Source of the DNA: an uncultured Bacillota bacterium
GTDB taxonomy: Bacteria; Bacillota; Clostridia; Peptostreptococcales; Anaerovoracaceae
Direction: 5' to 3'
DNA: 64,000 nucleotides
Assembly: GCA_927441425.1 (NCBI GenBank)
Contig: CAKMKG010000005.1
Coordinates: 124,001-188,000 of the forward strand
A program made the translations under genes and the position numbers. The first letter of the stretch is position 1. Each line of letters begins with the position of its first letter. Positions 26,897-35,346 of the stretch are shown here, one piece after another. The notes below the pieces were generated by a model that worked only from the letters and a program-made list of their open reading frames with translations, was not told where the DNA came from and ran no database searches.

Positions 26897-28012
26897 TTAC
26901 GGCCAAATTAATTCGAGGATTCTATCCGGACAAACATCACAGCAAAGACCGCAGCCTCTGCATTTATCTTCATTCACTATTACACTGCAACCCGCTTTAG
27001 AAATCGCCTCATAGACGCAGCCTTTTACACATTTCTCACAATCGTTTCTTTGGCATATATCGCTTAAATGAGATACTTTCGGCTCTACTTGTATTTCATC
27101 AAAAGACTTAATCTCTGATAATGCGGCACCTCTGATTTCGGATAGATCCTCAATTCCATTTTCCAGCATCCATGCTTCCAAATCGCCTTTCACTGCTTCG
27201 ATATGTTCAAATCCGTTTAGCATCAGGGCCGTTCCCATTTGAATTGCGGATGCTCCTAACATCAAATATTCCAAAACATTTTCATAGGTTTCAATTCCGC
27301 CAATCCCACATACCGGCAGCTTTGTACTTTGGGCGATCGTCGCAACGGAAGCAAGTCCTAGCGGTTTGATGGGAGGTCCCGAATATCCCCCATAGGTCGC
27401 CAAATATGGTTTTCTTCCTTTGATATCTACACCAAGAATGCACCGTACGGTATCAATTGCGCTGATGGCGCTGCCGCCGGCTTTCTCAACCGCACATGCA
27501 ACCTTTGACATATTGGTTACGTTCTGAGATAACTTGACCATGACAGGAATATCAACACTGTTCACGACTTTACGGGTCATTTCATAAATTTTCTCCGCAC
27601 TGGCAGCCATGACTTCCAGCCCTTCTCCCATTGGGGAGGCAAGGCCGAGTTCGATAGCATCCACACCTACCTTTTCCATTTTCCCTGCTATGTAGCTGAT
27701 TTCCGAAGAGGTCTGGGCACAGATACTGGCGATCACAATACCGTCATGACTTTTTGCTATGTCGATTTCCCTCTCCCACTCTTCCAGTAGGATGTCACTA
27801 TACAGACGGATATTTTGTACGCCACCATTATGATACGCAACCCGGGGCCTTACATCAATATTCACTTCATTGACGATCGTCTCTGTCACGACAGCACCGG
27901 CCCCTGCCAAAATTGCTTTATTGAGCATCTCTCCATTTCTGGACCATGGGCCGGCAGCTACGATAATTGGATTTTTTAATTTTAATCCCATAAAATCTAT
28001 GGCAAGTGTCAT
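26897..28012 (-). CDS. PreA-like dihydroorotate dehydrogenase-family flavoprotein with ferredoxin tail (copy 2)
   Basis: This 371-residue paralogue of the protein at 24560-25666 shares the order and most motifs (PIIVAAGPWSRNG, KLSQNVTNMSK, DTVRCILGVD, CGIGGIETYEN). At the active site it reads G-L-A-S-P, again with Ser where PreA has Cys. The ferredoxin tail has CQRNDCEKCVKGC and CRGCGLCCDVC. It lies 20 bp after its LacI gene. The conserved replacement in both copies suggests a specialised activity, not decay. Confidence 0.85.
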   Translation of the reverse strand: MTLAIDFMGLKLKNPIIVAAGPWSRNGEMLNKAILAGAGAVVTETIVNEVNIDVRPRVAYHNGGVQNIRLYSDILLEEWEREIDIAKSHDGIVIASICAQTSSEISYIAGKMEKVGVDAIELGLASPMGEGLEVMAASAEKIYEMTRKVVNSVDIPVMVKLSQNVTNMSKVACAVEKAGGSAISAIDTVRCILGVDIKGRKPYLATYGGYSGPPIKPLGLASVATIAQSTKLPVCGIGGIETYENVLEYLMLGASAIQMGTALMLNGFEHIEAVKGDLEAWMLENGIEDLSEIRGAALSEIKSFDEIQVEPKVSHLSDICQRNDCEKCVKGCVYEAISKAGCSVIVNEDKCRGCGLCCDVCPDRILELIWP

Positions 28013-28032
28013 TCTATCTCCCTCCTTGGTGG

Positions 28033-29058
28033 TTAGAATATTTCCTTTACTCTGTCCAGATGTCCGCAGGACTTGCGGACTTTGAGCTTTGATTGTATCA
28101 ATATCTCCTGTGGCTCGCCGTCCTCTTCCCGATCGCCCTCCATCAAATCAAACAACAGTCTCGCCGCAACAAGTCCCATTCGGTACATAGGCTTTGCCAC
28201 TGTTGTCAGCTTGGGTTCGATATAACCGGATATTTTCAAGTTGTCAAAACCAACCACTGCAATATCCTGTGGGATTTTCAGGCCTGCCTGCTTTATTTTC
28301 TCCATTGCCCCAATGGCCATGATATCTGATGTCACGAAGATTGCCTCCGGTCTATCCTTTAAGTTTAATAGCTTGCTTGCCCCGAGAAATCCACCTTCTA
28401 TGCTGTTCTCTTCCTCCACGATATGTTCAGGCCGATAGTTCAGCCCTTCTTCCGTTATGGTTTTCCTGAAACCTTCCCGTTTGTCCATATTCTCTATTTT
28501 CGGACGGGTTCCGTAAATCATTCCTATTTTACGATGGCCGATTTCTATCATATGTCTTATTGCCTCGCCGGTGGCTGATTGATAGTCTGTATATACCAGG
28601 TTTTCCCCTGTCAGTTCTTCATTTTTTCCGATCAATACCACTGAAATGTCCTGCTTTTTTATCTGGTCAAAATCACTGTTCTTTAAAAAGGAAGAAACCA
28701 AGATGATCCCATCTACTTTTCTTGCTATAAAATTTTCAATATATCCTTTTTCTTTACTTCTGTCTTCCTCCGTGGTGCAAAGCATAATATTATATTTTTT
28801 CTGATGAGCAACGGCTTCTACACCCTTTGCAATTTCCATATACCCCATGTCTAAAATCTCGGGAATCAACAGCGCAATCACACCTGTCCTGTTCAATTTC
28901 AAACCTCTGGCAAACCAGTTGGGTGTATACTCCAAACTTTCCATGATTTTTAATATATGCTCCTTTGTATCAGGAGCTACCGCATCCGGATGATTCAGTA
29001 CTCTGGATATGGTGGCAACAGAGACACCCGCCTTTTTTGCCACTGCTTTTATATTCAA
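28033..29058 (-). CDS. LacI-family transcriptional regulator (copy 2, TTG start)
   Basis: This protein is 341 residues from a TTG start at 29058, which has GGGAGG 7 bp upstream and aligns with the ATG start of copy 1 (NIKAVAKKAGVSVATISRVL). A longer ATG-initiated frame to 29115 would run through the RBS and is less likely. The effector domain has IFVTSDIMAIGAM and VAVVGFDNLK. It forms a second LacI-flavoprotein module upstream of copy 1. Confidence 0.88.
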   Translation of the reverse strand: MNIKAVAKKAGVSVATISRVLNHPDAVAPDTKEHILKIMESLEYTPNWFARGLKLNRTGVIALLIPEILDMGYMEIAKGVEAVAHQKKYNIMLCTTEEDRSKEKGYIENFIARKVDGIILVSSFLKNSDFDQIKKQDISVVLIGKNEELTGENLVYTDYQSATGEAIRHMIEIGHRKIGMIYGTRPKIENMDKREGFRKTITEEGLNYRPEHIVEEENSIEGGFLGASKLLNLKDRPEAIFVTSDIMAIGAMEKIKQAGLKIPQDIAVVGFDNLKISGYIEPKLTTVAKPMYRMGLVAARLLFDLMEGDREEDGEPQEILIQSKLKVRKSCGHLDRVKEIF

Positions 29059-29105
29059 ACGACTTTCCTCCCATCGTGAAGTTTTCGTAAGTTTTTCTCG
29101 CTGTA

Positions 29106-29134
29106 AGTATACCATAAAAAAAGTTTTCAGTTAA
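29106..29134 (-). promoter_or_regulatory. Probable promoter of the LacI-flavoprotein pair, copy 2
   Basis: Minus-strand TTAACT (29129-29134), 17-bp spacer, extended -10 TGG-TATACT (29106-29111). Confidence 0.65.
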
Positions 29135-29176
29135 GAAAAAAAGGAGCAGGTCTGATTTCATCCAGTCCTGCTCCTT
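29135..29176 (-). terminator. Rho-independent terminator of codB-codA
   Basis: Minus strand AAGGAGCAGG/CCTGCTCCTT perfect 10-bp stem followed by T-run. Confidence 0.93.
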
Positions 29177-29193
29177 ATCGGCCTGCTTTGATA

Positions 29194-30474
29194 TTACTTC
29201 AGCTTAAAATCTACCAGTTCCAGGTTTTCTACGATTTCCAAGGTTCTGACAGCAGGGGTCGTTCTGCAAATCACTTTTCCTTTCCGAATCACGTACAGGC
29301 ATTCACTGGTCAGCCTCACTGCCTCCGCATCATTTCTTGCGTCAAGAATAACAATGTCCGCCTGCTTTCCGGCCTCCAGTCCATACGTTTCTTCAACGGC
29401 AAGGGTTCGTGCCGATCTGGTTGTAATCATATCCATCAGCATGGTGATTTGATCGTGCCCGTTCATATGCGCTGTATGTGCCAGCAGGTTGGCTGCTGCG
29501 ATCATATTTCCTTTTCCCATCGAATACCACGGATCCATAATCGAGTCATGACCAATACATACATTGACCCCTCTTGCAAGGAGCTCATCCACTCTCGTGT
29601 GGCCTCTCTTTCTCGGATATCCGTCGGTTCTATTTTGAAGGACGGAATTGTCGAAAGGATTCGTGATCATATTCATATCAGCCTTCTTCAGAATGCCCAA
29701 GAGCTTAAAAGCATAGTCATTATTATAGTTATGCATTGCCGTAGTATGACTTGCTGCTGCTCTTCCCTGCCAACCTCGAACAATGTTTTCTTTAGCCATC
29801 ACTTCGATGAACCGCGAATGGGGATCACCAGTTTCATCAATATGGATATCGATCAGTTTATCAAATTCTTCTGCCAAATGATAAACAAATTCTACATCCT
29901 TGACGCCATCTTCTCTGGTATATTCGATATGTGGTGCTCCGCCGACCACATCCGCTCCGATCTCAAGGGCTTTTCTCAGCAAAGTCACGCCATCCGGCTT
30001 TGTAAAGATTCCGTTCTGTGGGAATGCTACAACCTGTATGTCTATCAGATCCTTCACTTCCTCCCGAAGCTCCACCAGACTCTCCACGGTAACAAGGGTA
30101 GGGTCCGAACAGTCTGCATGTGTTCTGACTCTGAGCACTCCGTTGGCTATATACCACTTTACTACTTCTCTGGCATTTTCCTTGAGAATCTCTTTTGTCA
30201 GGAACGGCTTTCTTTCTCCCCAAATATCAATTGCCTCCAAAAGAGTACCTGACTTGTTCGGTCTGCTTAGGTCTCCGGCAGAGAGAACCGCATCCAGATG
30301 TACGTGAGGATCTACAAAGGGAGGAATCACAAGATTTCCCTTGGCGTCAATCGTTTCTAAGTTTTCTGCCGAAATACCTTCGTCGATCCTGCTGATTCTT
30401 CCGTTTTCCACCAAAATGCTTTTCAATTCATCATGATTTCTAAGCTTTGCATTTTTAATTAATAACGAATTCAT
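29194..30474 (-). CDS. codA: Cytosine deaminase-like amidohydrolase
   Basis: This 426-residue metal-dependent hydrolase probably converts cytosine to uracil. Metal and active-site motifs include DPHVHLDAVL, HADC, DIHIDETGD and GHDSIMDPWYSMGKG, all characteristic of the CodA group. The deaminase follows a cytosine permease gene by 29 bp. The ATG has GGAGG upstream. Related isocytosine or creatinine deaminases share the fold, so the substrate rests partly on context. Confidence 0.9.
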   Translation of the reverse strand: MNSLLIKNAKLRNHDELKSILVENGRISRIDEGISAENLETIDAKGNLVIPPFVDPHVHLDAVLSAGDLSRPNKSGTLLEAIDIWGERKPFLTKEILKENAREVVKWYIANGVLRVRTHADCSDPTLVTVESLVELREEVKDLIDIQVVAFPQNGIFTKPDGVTLLRKALEIGADVVGGAPHIEYTREDGVKDVEFVYHLAEEFDKLIDIHIDETGDPHSRFIEVMAKENIVRGWQGRAAASHTTAMHNYNNDYAFKLLGILKKADMNMITNPFDNSVLQNRTDGYPRKRGHTRVDELLARGVNVCIGHDSIMDPWYSMGKGNMIAAANLLAHTAHMNGHDQITMLMDMITTRSARTLAVEETYGLEAGKQADIVILDARNDAEAVRLTSECLYVIRKGKVICRTTPAVRTLEIVENLELVDFKLK

Positions 30475-30503
30475 ATTATGCTCCTCCTCGCTTTATGCAT
30501 TCA

Positions 30504-31817
30504 CTAAACGTATTTCGCGTCCTCTTTGACTTCATGCATATCATTAAAATTTGCAGCTTTCATTACGGCATTGATCACAGGCACAGCAAATGTAGCAATC
30601 AGAATACCCTGCAGAGATGGAACACCAACTTCAAAGACACCGCCGAAATAAGCAGCTGCACAGCCGATCAAATAAGCAATCAACGGTGAAAATCTCAATT
30701 TTTTAAATTTAACATAGTCTAGCATCGGTAGATTCTTTTTATATGTAAACAGATAGTCGCCGATAATGACCCCTCCAAGTGGCGGGATAAAGGTCCCAAA
30801 AAGATTCAGCAATGGAATGAAATAGAGTCCAATGCCGGCGACCGCGACGATTGTAGCAATAATTACTCCGCCGATTACAAATGGGCCTTTGGTGGATTTG
30901 TTAAACATTTCAGCGCCAGCAACGCCAAAGGCATAGGCGGTTGCGTTGTTTGTCGTCCAGATATTCAGTGTTAAGATGATCAATGCCCAAAAGGTCAGCC
31001 CCATCGTAATCATCAGTTCAATTAAGTCTCCGGTCTGGAAGGCAAACCCACCAACCATTCCTGAGAAAACCATGATACCGTTTCCAAACAAGAATGCAAG
31101 AAGACCTGCTATAAATGCGGTTTTTCCGTCTTTTGCAAAGCGTGCCCAGTTCGCCGCCTGTGTTCCCCCGGATGCAAAGGTTCCGACAATAACAGTTATC
31201 GCCACCGTTACAGACATGGTTGCTGTTGGTTTTACGCCAAAGAGCGCTTCCATGCTTCCCACTTCCTGGAACGCAAGCCATGTAACAATAACAACAAGAG
31301 CTACCATGAGCGGTAATGCGACATAAGATACGATTGCCATACTTTTAAAACCATAAAGTGCAGTTGCACCCATTATTATAGACCAGAAAACCATAAAGAA
31401 TATTTCCCAGCCCGGCAAGCCTAGCCCTCTGGCGAATAAAATACCCATATATTCCGCTGTGATTGCATACCACAAAACCTGTGTGCCGCCTAATATAATG
31501 TCCGCCCATTTTGCTCCGACGCTTCCCAAGGTATATCTGGCCAGCAGTACGGATGTCAGCCCTGTTTTTGCTCCAATGGCACAAATTGTCGCAACATATA
31601 CTCCAAGAATTGCACTTCCCGCTAAAAGAATCCATACTAATTCCGAAAATGGGAATGCTGCGCCCAATCGAGCACCAGCGGCCATGGTGGGGGTAAAGAA
31701 GGTAAACCCAATTAATACCCCTGTTACAGCAATCAGTCCTGTGCGGGCCTCTTTGGGAACATGACTCAGCGGATAATCTTTTTCTTTCACAACTGCTTTA
31801 CTCTCTACTTTTGACAT
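30504..31817 (-). CDS. codB: Cytosine/purine permease (NCS1 family)
   Basis: This 437-residue membrane protein has about 12 hydrophobic segments and NCS1-type motifs (YPLSHVPKEAR near the N-terminus, LGTFIPPLGGVIIGDY near the C-terminus). It should import cytosine for CodA. I start it at the ATG at 31817, 7 bp after AAGGAG; two earlier in-frame ATGs lack a proper RBS position. Confidence 0.9.
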   Translation of the reverse strand: MSKVESKAVVKEKDYPLSHVPKEARTGLIAVTGVLIGFTFFTPTMAAGARLGAAFPFSELVWILLAGSAILGVYVATICAIGAKTGLTSVLLARYTLGSVGAKWADIILGGTQVLWYAITAEYMGILFARGLGLPGWEIFFMVFWSIIMGATALYGFKSMAIVSYVALPLMVALVVIVTWLAFQEVGSMEALFGVKPTATMSVTVAITVIVGTFASGGTQAANWARFAKDGKTAFIAGLLAFLFGNGIMVFSGMVGGFAFQTGDLIELMITMGLTFWALIILTLNIWTTNNATAYAFGVAGAEMFNKSTKGPFVIGGVIIATIVAVAGIGLYFIPLLNLFGTFIPPLGGVIIGDYLFTYKKNLPMLDYVKFKKLRFSPLIAYLIGCAAAYFGGVFEVGVPSLQGILIATFAVPVINAVMKAANFNDMHEVKEDAKYV

Positions 31818-31864
31818 CTTCATTCTCCTTTCAATCTCTAACTCATGCTTACGCATATCACAAT

Positions 31865-31984
31865 AGTAATCAGTTACAAATATGTCGAATTTCTGCGATT
31901 AATAAATCTATAATTCCAACACTCTGACTCATGTAATTGATTACATTTCGTTACCATCTTATCATGACATTCAAATAATTACAA
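31865..31984 (-). promoter_or_regulatory. codB promoter with two copies of a palindromic operator
   Basis: Minus-strand -35 TTGTAA (31979-31984), 17-bp spacer, -10 TAAGAT (31956-31961). Site 1, TGTAATTGATTACA (31932-31945), lies at about +5 to +18. Site 2 (31865-31878) reads TGTAACTGATTACT on the minus strand. Both match the preT operator. Confidence 0.65.
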
Positions 31985-32035
31985 TTACTTATTTGACTTT
32001 TCTGATAACTTTTGTAATGCAATTTCTGCTTCAAA

Positions 32036-32061
32036 AGAAAAGCGCCTTTTCAGCGCTTTCC
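32036..32061 (-). terminator. Rho-independent terminator after the divergent SASP gene
   Basis: Minus strand AAAGCGC/GCGCTTT stem, short loop, then TTCTTTT. Confidence 0.8.
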
Positions 32062-32079
32062 AAACTTTTGATTGAACAA

Positions 32080-32268
32080 TTATAGTTTCATATTTTTGCT
32101 GGGCAACTTTCTTTCAGCCAACTCCACCAAGGTTCTCGCAATATCTCCATTGGATCTTGAAGAAACCTTTCCTCTGTCGATATCTTCAAAATCTTCCACC
32201 CCATACTGATATGCGATTTCTGATTTCATCCGATCAATTTCTGCATTATGCCTTAAAGAAAGCTTCAT
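32080..32268 (-). CDS. Divergent alpha/beta-type small acid-soluble spore protein
   Basis: This 62-residue protein keeps the SASP pattern: a first block MKSEIAYQYGVEDFEDIDRG and a second block RSNGDIARTLVELAERKL; the Glu-Ile pair cleaved by germination protease (SEIA) is present. The second block is less conserved than in its neighbour (GDIARTLVE for GGYMTKRLVE). Such proteins coat and protect spore DNA. A strong GGAGG precedes the ATG; it may be read through from the upstream SASP gene. Confidence 0.85.
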   Translation of the reverse strand: MKLSLRHNAEIDRMKSEIAYQYGVEDFEDIDRGKVSSRSNGDIARTLVELAERKLPSKNMKL

Positions 32269-32297
32269 TCTTTTTCCTCCTTCCTTCGGTCAAAATT

Positions 32298-32333
32298 AAA
32301 ATCAGCTTATGGATTAATATTCATAAGCTGATT
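32298..32333 (-). terminator. Hairpin terminator between the two SASP genes
   Basis: AAATCAGCTTATG/CATAAGCTGATTT perfect 13-bp stem with a 10-nt loop, followed by TAATTTT. Confidence 0.8.
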
Positions 32334-32355
32334 TAATTTAATAATTAACTAAACT

Positions 32356-32559
32356 TTATCTTCCTGATAACTGTTGCTCTGCCATTTCAACTAATCTCTT
32401 TGTCATATAACCGCCAACGTAACCATTCTGTCTAGCGGTAAGATTACCCTTATCCATTGTGTCATAACCGGAAATTCCAAGTTCATTAGCAATTTCAGTT
32501 TTCATGTTGTTTAATCCATTTTTTGCACTTGGTTTAACTGGGTTGTTATTACTTGCCAT
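32356..32559 (-). CDS. Alpha/beta-type small acid-soluble spore protein
   Basis: This 67-residue protein has the canonical SASP blocks NNMKTEIANELGIS (with the GPR protease site E-I-A) and LTARQNGYVGGYMTKRLVEM. It binds and protects DNA in the dormant spore. AGGAGG precedes the ATG. Confidence 0.96.
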   Translation of the reverse strand: MASNNNPVKPSAKNGLNNMKTEIANELGISGYDTMDKGNLTARQNGYVGGYMTKRLVEMAEQQLSGR

Positions 32560-32676
32560 TTATACTCACCTCCTTTGTGGTATTAATTTAACCTAAGTGA
32601 AGTTTTATATAACAAGTAAATTTTGCATGCTTTGCCTTAGATTTCTTAAATAACGAATGCAAGTTAATTCATACTA

Positions 32677-32877
32677 TTAGTGTTCGAAAAAGTCTTTGCT
32701 TTCTGTCTTCACAACCATATCACCGATGTGATATCCGCAATGATCACAAAGATAATCATACGCGGAGCACGCTTTCAAACCATGAAATCCGCCAATACAT
32801 GAAATTTGCTTGTTATATGCCGCCACATTTCCGTTGAGTGCTTTCAACGCTTTTTGTTCGGTCCATTGCTGATGCAC
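32677..32877 (-). CDS. Hypothetical 66-residue Cys/His protein
   Basis: I do not recognise this gene. The GTG start at 32877 has an excellent RBS (GGAGGTGA, 7-bp spacing to GTG), which argues that it is real. The C-terminal half has C-S-A-Y-D-Y-L-C-D-H-C-G-Y-H, a cluster that could bind zinc. It lies between SASP genes and divergent ku, so a spore role is possible. Confidence 0.65.
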   Translation of the reverse strand: MHQQWTEQKALKALNGNVAAYNKQISCIGGFHGLKACSAYDYLCDHCGYHIGDMVVKTESKDFFEH

Positions 32878-32930
32878 AAAATCACCTCCATTTATAGTAT
32901 CTCAAAACATTGAAATTCTATTAGTAATTA

Positions 32931-32959
32931 GAATAACTTTCCTGATTTTCCTCATAATA
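32931..32959 (+). promoter_or_regulatory. Candidate sigma-G (forespore) promoter of ku
   Basis: GAATA (32931-32935), 17-bp spacer, CATAATA (32953-32959) fit the sigma-F/G consensus (GHATR, CATnnTA). Confidence 0.6.
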
Positions 32960-33011
32960 AAGAAAACGTAACCGCAATTTCAAAATACAAATAACTGAAA
33001 GAGGTATGAAA

Positions 33012-33827
33012 ATGGCAGTATCACACAAGGGGGCAATTTCCTTCGGATTGGTTTATATTCCCGTAGCCTTGTATACGGCGACTCAGGATAATGATGTTCA
33101 TTTTAACCAGCTTCACAAGGAGGACCATTCTAGAATCAGGTACAAAAAGACCTGTGCCCACTGCGGCAAGGAGGTTACCGGGAATGATATCACAAAAGGA
33201 TTCGAATATGATAAGGATAAGTATGTTATCATGACCGATGAGGACTTCGAAAAAATAAAGACGGAAAAAGATAAAACGATCCAGATCCTCCATTTCGCGG
33301 ATCTGGATACCATCAACCCGATCTATTATGAAAAGTCCTACCATACAGTGCCGGAAACGGGCGGGGAGAAAGCCTTCGAGCTCCTGCGCTCCGCGATGAA
33401 GGATGAAAATAAAGTCGCCATTGCAAAAACTGTGATGGGCAACAAGGAAACGCTCCTTGCCATCATTCCGGCTCAAAACGATATCATGATCAGCACCATG
33501 TTCTTTGAGGATGATATCAAGGAGATCCCCAAATCCTTCCTTCGTCCCACGCTGAATGAAGGAGAACTGGCCATGGCCAAAACGCTGATCAAATCCATGG
33601 TTAAGTCCTTTGACCCTTCCAGTTACAAGGACGAGTATCAGGAACGCCTTCGTGATTTGATCGAAAAGAAAATCTCGGGCAAGGAGATTGTTGCAGCAAA
33701 GGAGGAAGCACCGAGCAATGTCATCGATTTAATGGATGCTCTGAAAAGAAGCATCGAACAGAACCAAGTCGGGACGCCCGCCAAGAAAAAACGCGCTCCG
33801 GCAAAAAAGTCACAGCCCGGAGCCTAA
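33012..33827 (+). CDS. ku: Non-homologous end-joining protein Ku
   Basis: Bacterial Ku binds DNA double-strand ends and recruits LigD. The 271-residue protein begins MAVSHKGAISFGLVYIPV and keeps the RIRYKKTCAHCGKEV region and a basic C-terminal tail (AKKKRAPAKKSQPGA) as in longer Ku forms. I start at the second ATG, 7 bp after GAGG; the first ATG abuts the RBS. LigD is not in the window. The promoter points to forespore expression. Confidence 0.95.
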   Translation: MAVSHKGAISFGLVYIPVALYTATQDNDVHFNQLHKEDHSRIRYKKTCAHCGKEVTGNDITKGFEYDKDKYVIMTDEDFEKIKTEKDKTIQILHFADLDTINPIYYEKSYHTVPETGGEKAFELLRSAMKDENKVAIAKTVMGNKETLLAIIPAQNDIMISTMFFEDDIKEIPKSFLRPTLNEGELAMAKTLIKSMVKSFDPSSYKDEYQERLRDLIEKKISGKEIVAAKEEAPSNVIDLMDALKRSIEQNQVGTPAKKKRAPAKKSQPGA

Positions 33828-33858
33828 AAAACGGGAGCTGTAATGATCACAGCTCCCC
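33826..33858 (-). terminator. Terminator between convergent ku and M23 peptidase genes
   Basis: GGGAGCTGT/ACAGCTCCC 9-bp stem with a 7-nt loop. On the minus strand it is followed by TTTTTT; on the plus strand no T-run follows. Confidence 0.8.
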
Positions 33859-33874
33859 TATTACATAGTATGCT

Positions 33875-34453
33875 TTACCCAATTGCCGCTGCAAGCTTCC
33901 GGATGAGTTCCTTTCCGTAACGATATTCTTGCAGATACCTCATGGTATTGTCATCCAATCCGGCTTTTTCTTGCACCTTTCTTTTAGCCTCTTCAAAATC
34001 CGGATCTGTGTCTGCAGTTTCATTCTGCTCATAGATTCCTAATTGATTGGGGATTCCACTCAGTTCACTGACATTTAGAAATGTGGCATTGCTTGTTGTT
34101 CTACGGATTTCATAATGAACATGGGATCCTGTTGCGTTGCCCGTTCTCCCCTCAATACCGATCGCATCTCCTTTTTTAACTTTCTGTCCGGGAGTAGCCA
34201 GAATCTGAGACATGTGCCCGAAGTAATATCGGTAATTTGTATTTTCCTCTTTGACCCTCACATACTGGCCCATTCCGTATTTCGTATCAATTCCTGAAGC
34301 ACCCAATTTTGCATCCCACCTTGCCACTTCGACGATTCCATCTACAGTAGAATGGATTTCCTTGCTGTCGATGCCGACCAGATCGATCCCTTTATGGGAT
34401 ACTCCTTTATAACCCTGTGAAACACGAAATTTTCCATACAATGGGCTATTCAT
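33875..34453 (-). CDS. M23-family metallopeptidase without signal peptide
   Basis: This 192-residue protein has the LytM/M23 zinc motifs HKGIDL and HVHYE and a central FGHMS, so it should cleave peptide bridges in peptidoglycan. It has no N-terminal signal or membrane segment, unlike most secreted M23 enzymes, and a charged helical tail of about 60 residues. The neighbouring spore genes make a cytoplasmic (mother-cell or forespore) or lysis-released role plausible. A strong GGAGG precedes the ATG. Confidence 0.85.
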   Translation of the reverse strand: MNSPLYGKFRVSQGYKGVSHKGIDLVGIDSKEIHSTVDGIVEVARWDAKLGASGIDTKYGMGQYVRVKEENTNYRYYFGHMSQILATPGQKVKKGDAIGIEGRTGNATGSHVHYEIRRTTSNATFLNVSELSGIPNQLGIYEQNETADTDPDFEEAKRKVQEKAGLDDNTMRYLQEYRYGKELIRKLAAAIG

Positions 34454-34530
34454 GATTACTCCTCCTCTTTGAAAAGTACGCCCACTGTCATATTATTCGC
34501 GGAGATCCAAAAGGGTATCCAAATATCCTT

Positions 34531-34803
34531 TTAGAAACTATGAGACTGATTATCATGGTAGGGCATTGACGCTTTTGCATTTTCAATCATCTTGCGAGCC
34601 TGCGAGCCATCTTCACTCTGCAGTGTCTCATGGCCGAATGCGCTATAAAGCTGTCTCGATGCGTTTCCGTCATTTTCCAATCGCGCCATTGCCGGATCGG
34701 AATCCGTACCACCCTCCACCATCAGTCGGTCAGCCATCTTTGCGATTTCGATTTCTTCCTTCTTTTTCTGTATTTCTTTTAATTTTTTCAACCGGTCATC
34801 CAT
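34531..34803 (-). CDS. Hypothetical charged coiled-coil protein
   Basis: I do not recognise this 90-residue protein. The first 30 residues form a Lys/Glu-rich helix (MDDRLKKLKEIQKKKEEIEI), the rest is hydrophilic and ends with His-rich YHDNQSHSF. GGAGG lies 7 bp before the ATG, so the gene is probably real. It sits in a run of small leftward genes. Confidence 0.6.
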   Translation of the reverse strand: MDDRLKKLKEIQKKKEEIEIAKMADRLMVEGGTDSDPAMARLENDGNASRQLYSAFGHETLQSEDGSQARKMIENAKASMPYHDNQSHSF

Positions 34804-34845
34804 TTTATCGCCTCCTGATCATAATATAACCAGTAGAAAAAAGGA

Positions 34846-35198
34846 CTATGTATGTTTCCTGCCGCTCAGATAAAAAGTATTGCCAAAAGAAATAATCCCA
34901 ACGATCATTCCTAATGTTGCCATCAGGGGTCCAGTGGCAGGACTGCAGCTGCACTCCGTACTGCAGTCTCCACTACAAAATCCGATCAAAACAGTTGCAG
35001 TCAACGCAGAGAGAATCCCGACAAATCCAAGTGCGACGCCAATTCCCATTCTGACTTCTCTGGATTCCACGAAGGCCAGAGGCATTTTCCCATCATGTTT
35101 TGGCAGAACGGGCAGATTGTCAAAATGAAATTGGGGATACAAGCAATTAACGCTCCCAAAACGATCGTTGAAACCCCTGAAATCATTCTATTTATCAA
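34846..35198 (-). pseudogene. DUF4418-like membrane protein gene interrupted by a frameshift
   Basis: Two overlapping frames together give one four-helix membrane protein. The first frame starts at a TTG at 35198 with GGGAGG 7 bp upstream and encodes a helix followed by CPFCQNMMGKCLW, then stops at 35001. The second (open from 35142 to 34846) continues with REVRMGIGVALGFVGIL, a Cys-rich loop and a last helix. The join resembles DUF4418 proteins (MKCxW...AExGIG). Restoring the frame needs a -1 shift in 35050-35090. A GGGAAAA slippery heptamer is in phase at 35085-35091. It could be a true frameshift, a sequencing error or programmed frameshifting. Confidence 0.65.
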
Positions 35199-35346
35199 TG
35201 TGATCCCTCCCCGAAAAAGACTTGCATGCTTTGCAAGCTAGTACAATTTATTCGCCGAAAGGTCTGATTATGTTTCCATCTATTAAGTTTTTCCAAGTTC
35301 TGCCGATAAAGGATATATGAAGTATGTTCGAAAAGGAGGGGATCAA

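Noticed and set aside
29188-30252. 354-residue plus-strand frame opposite the cytosine deaminase gene
   Set aside because: Antisense shadow without RBS; the minus-strand gene has clear metal-site motifs.
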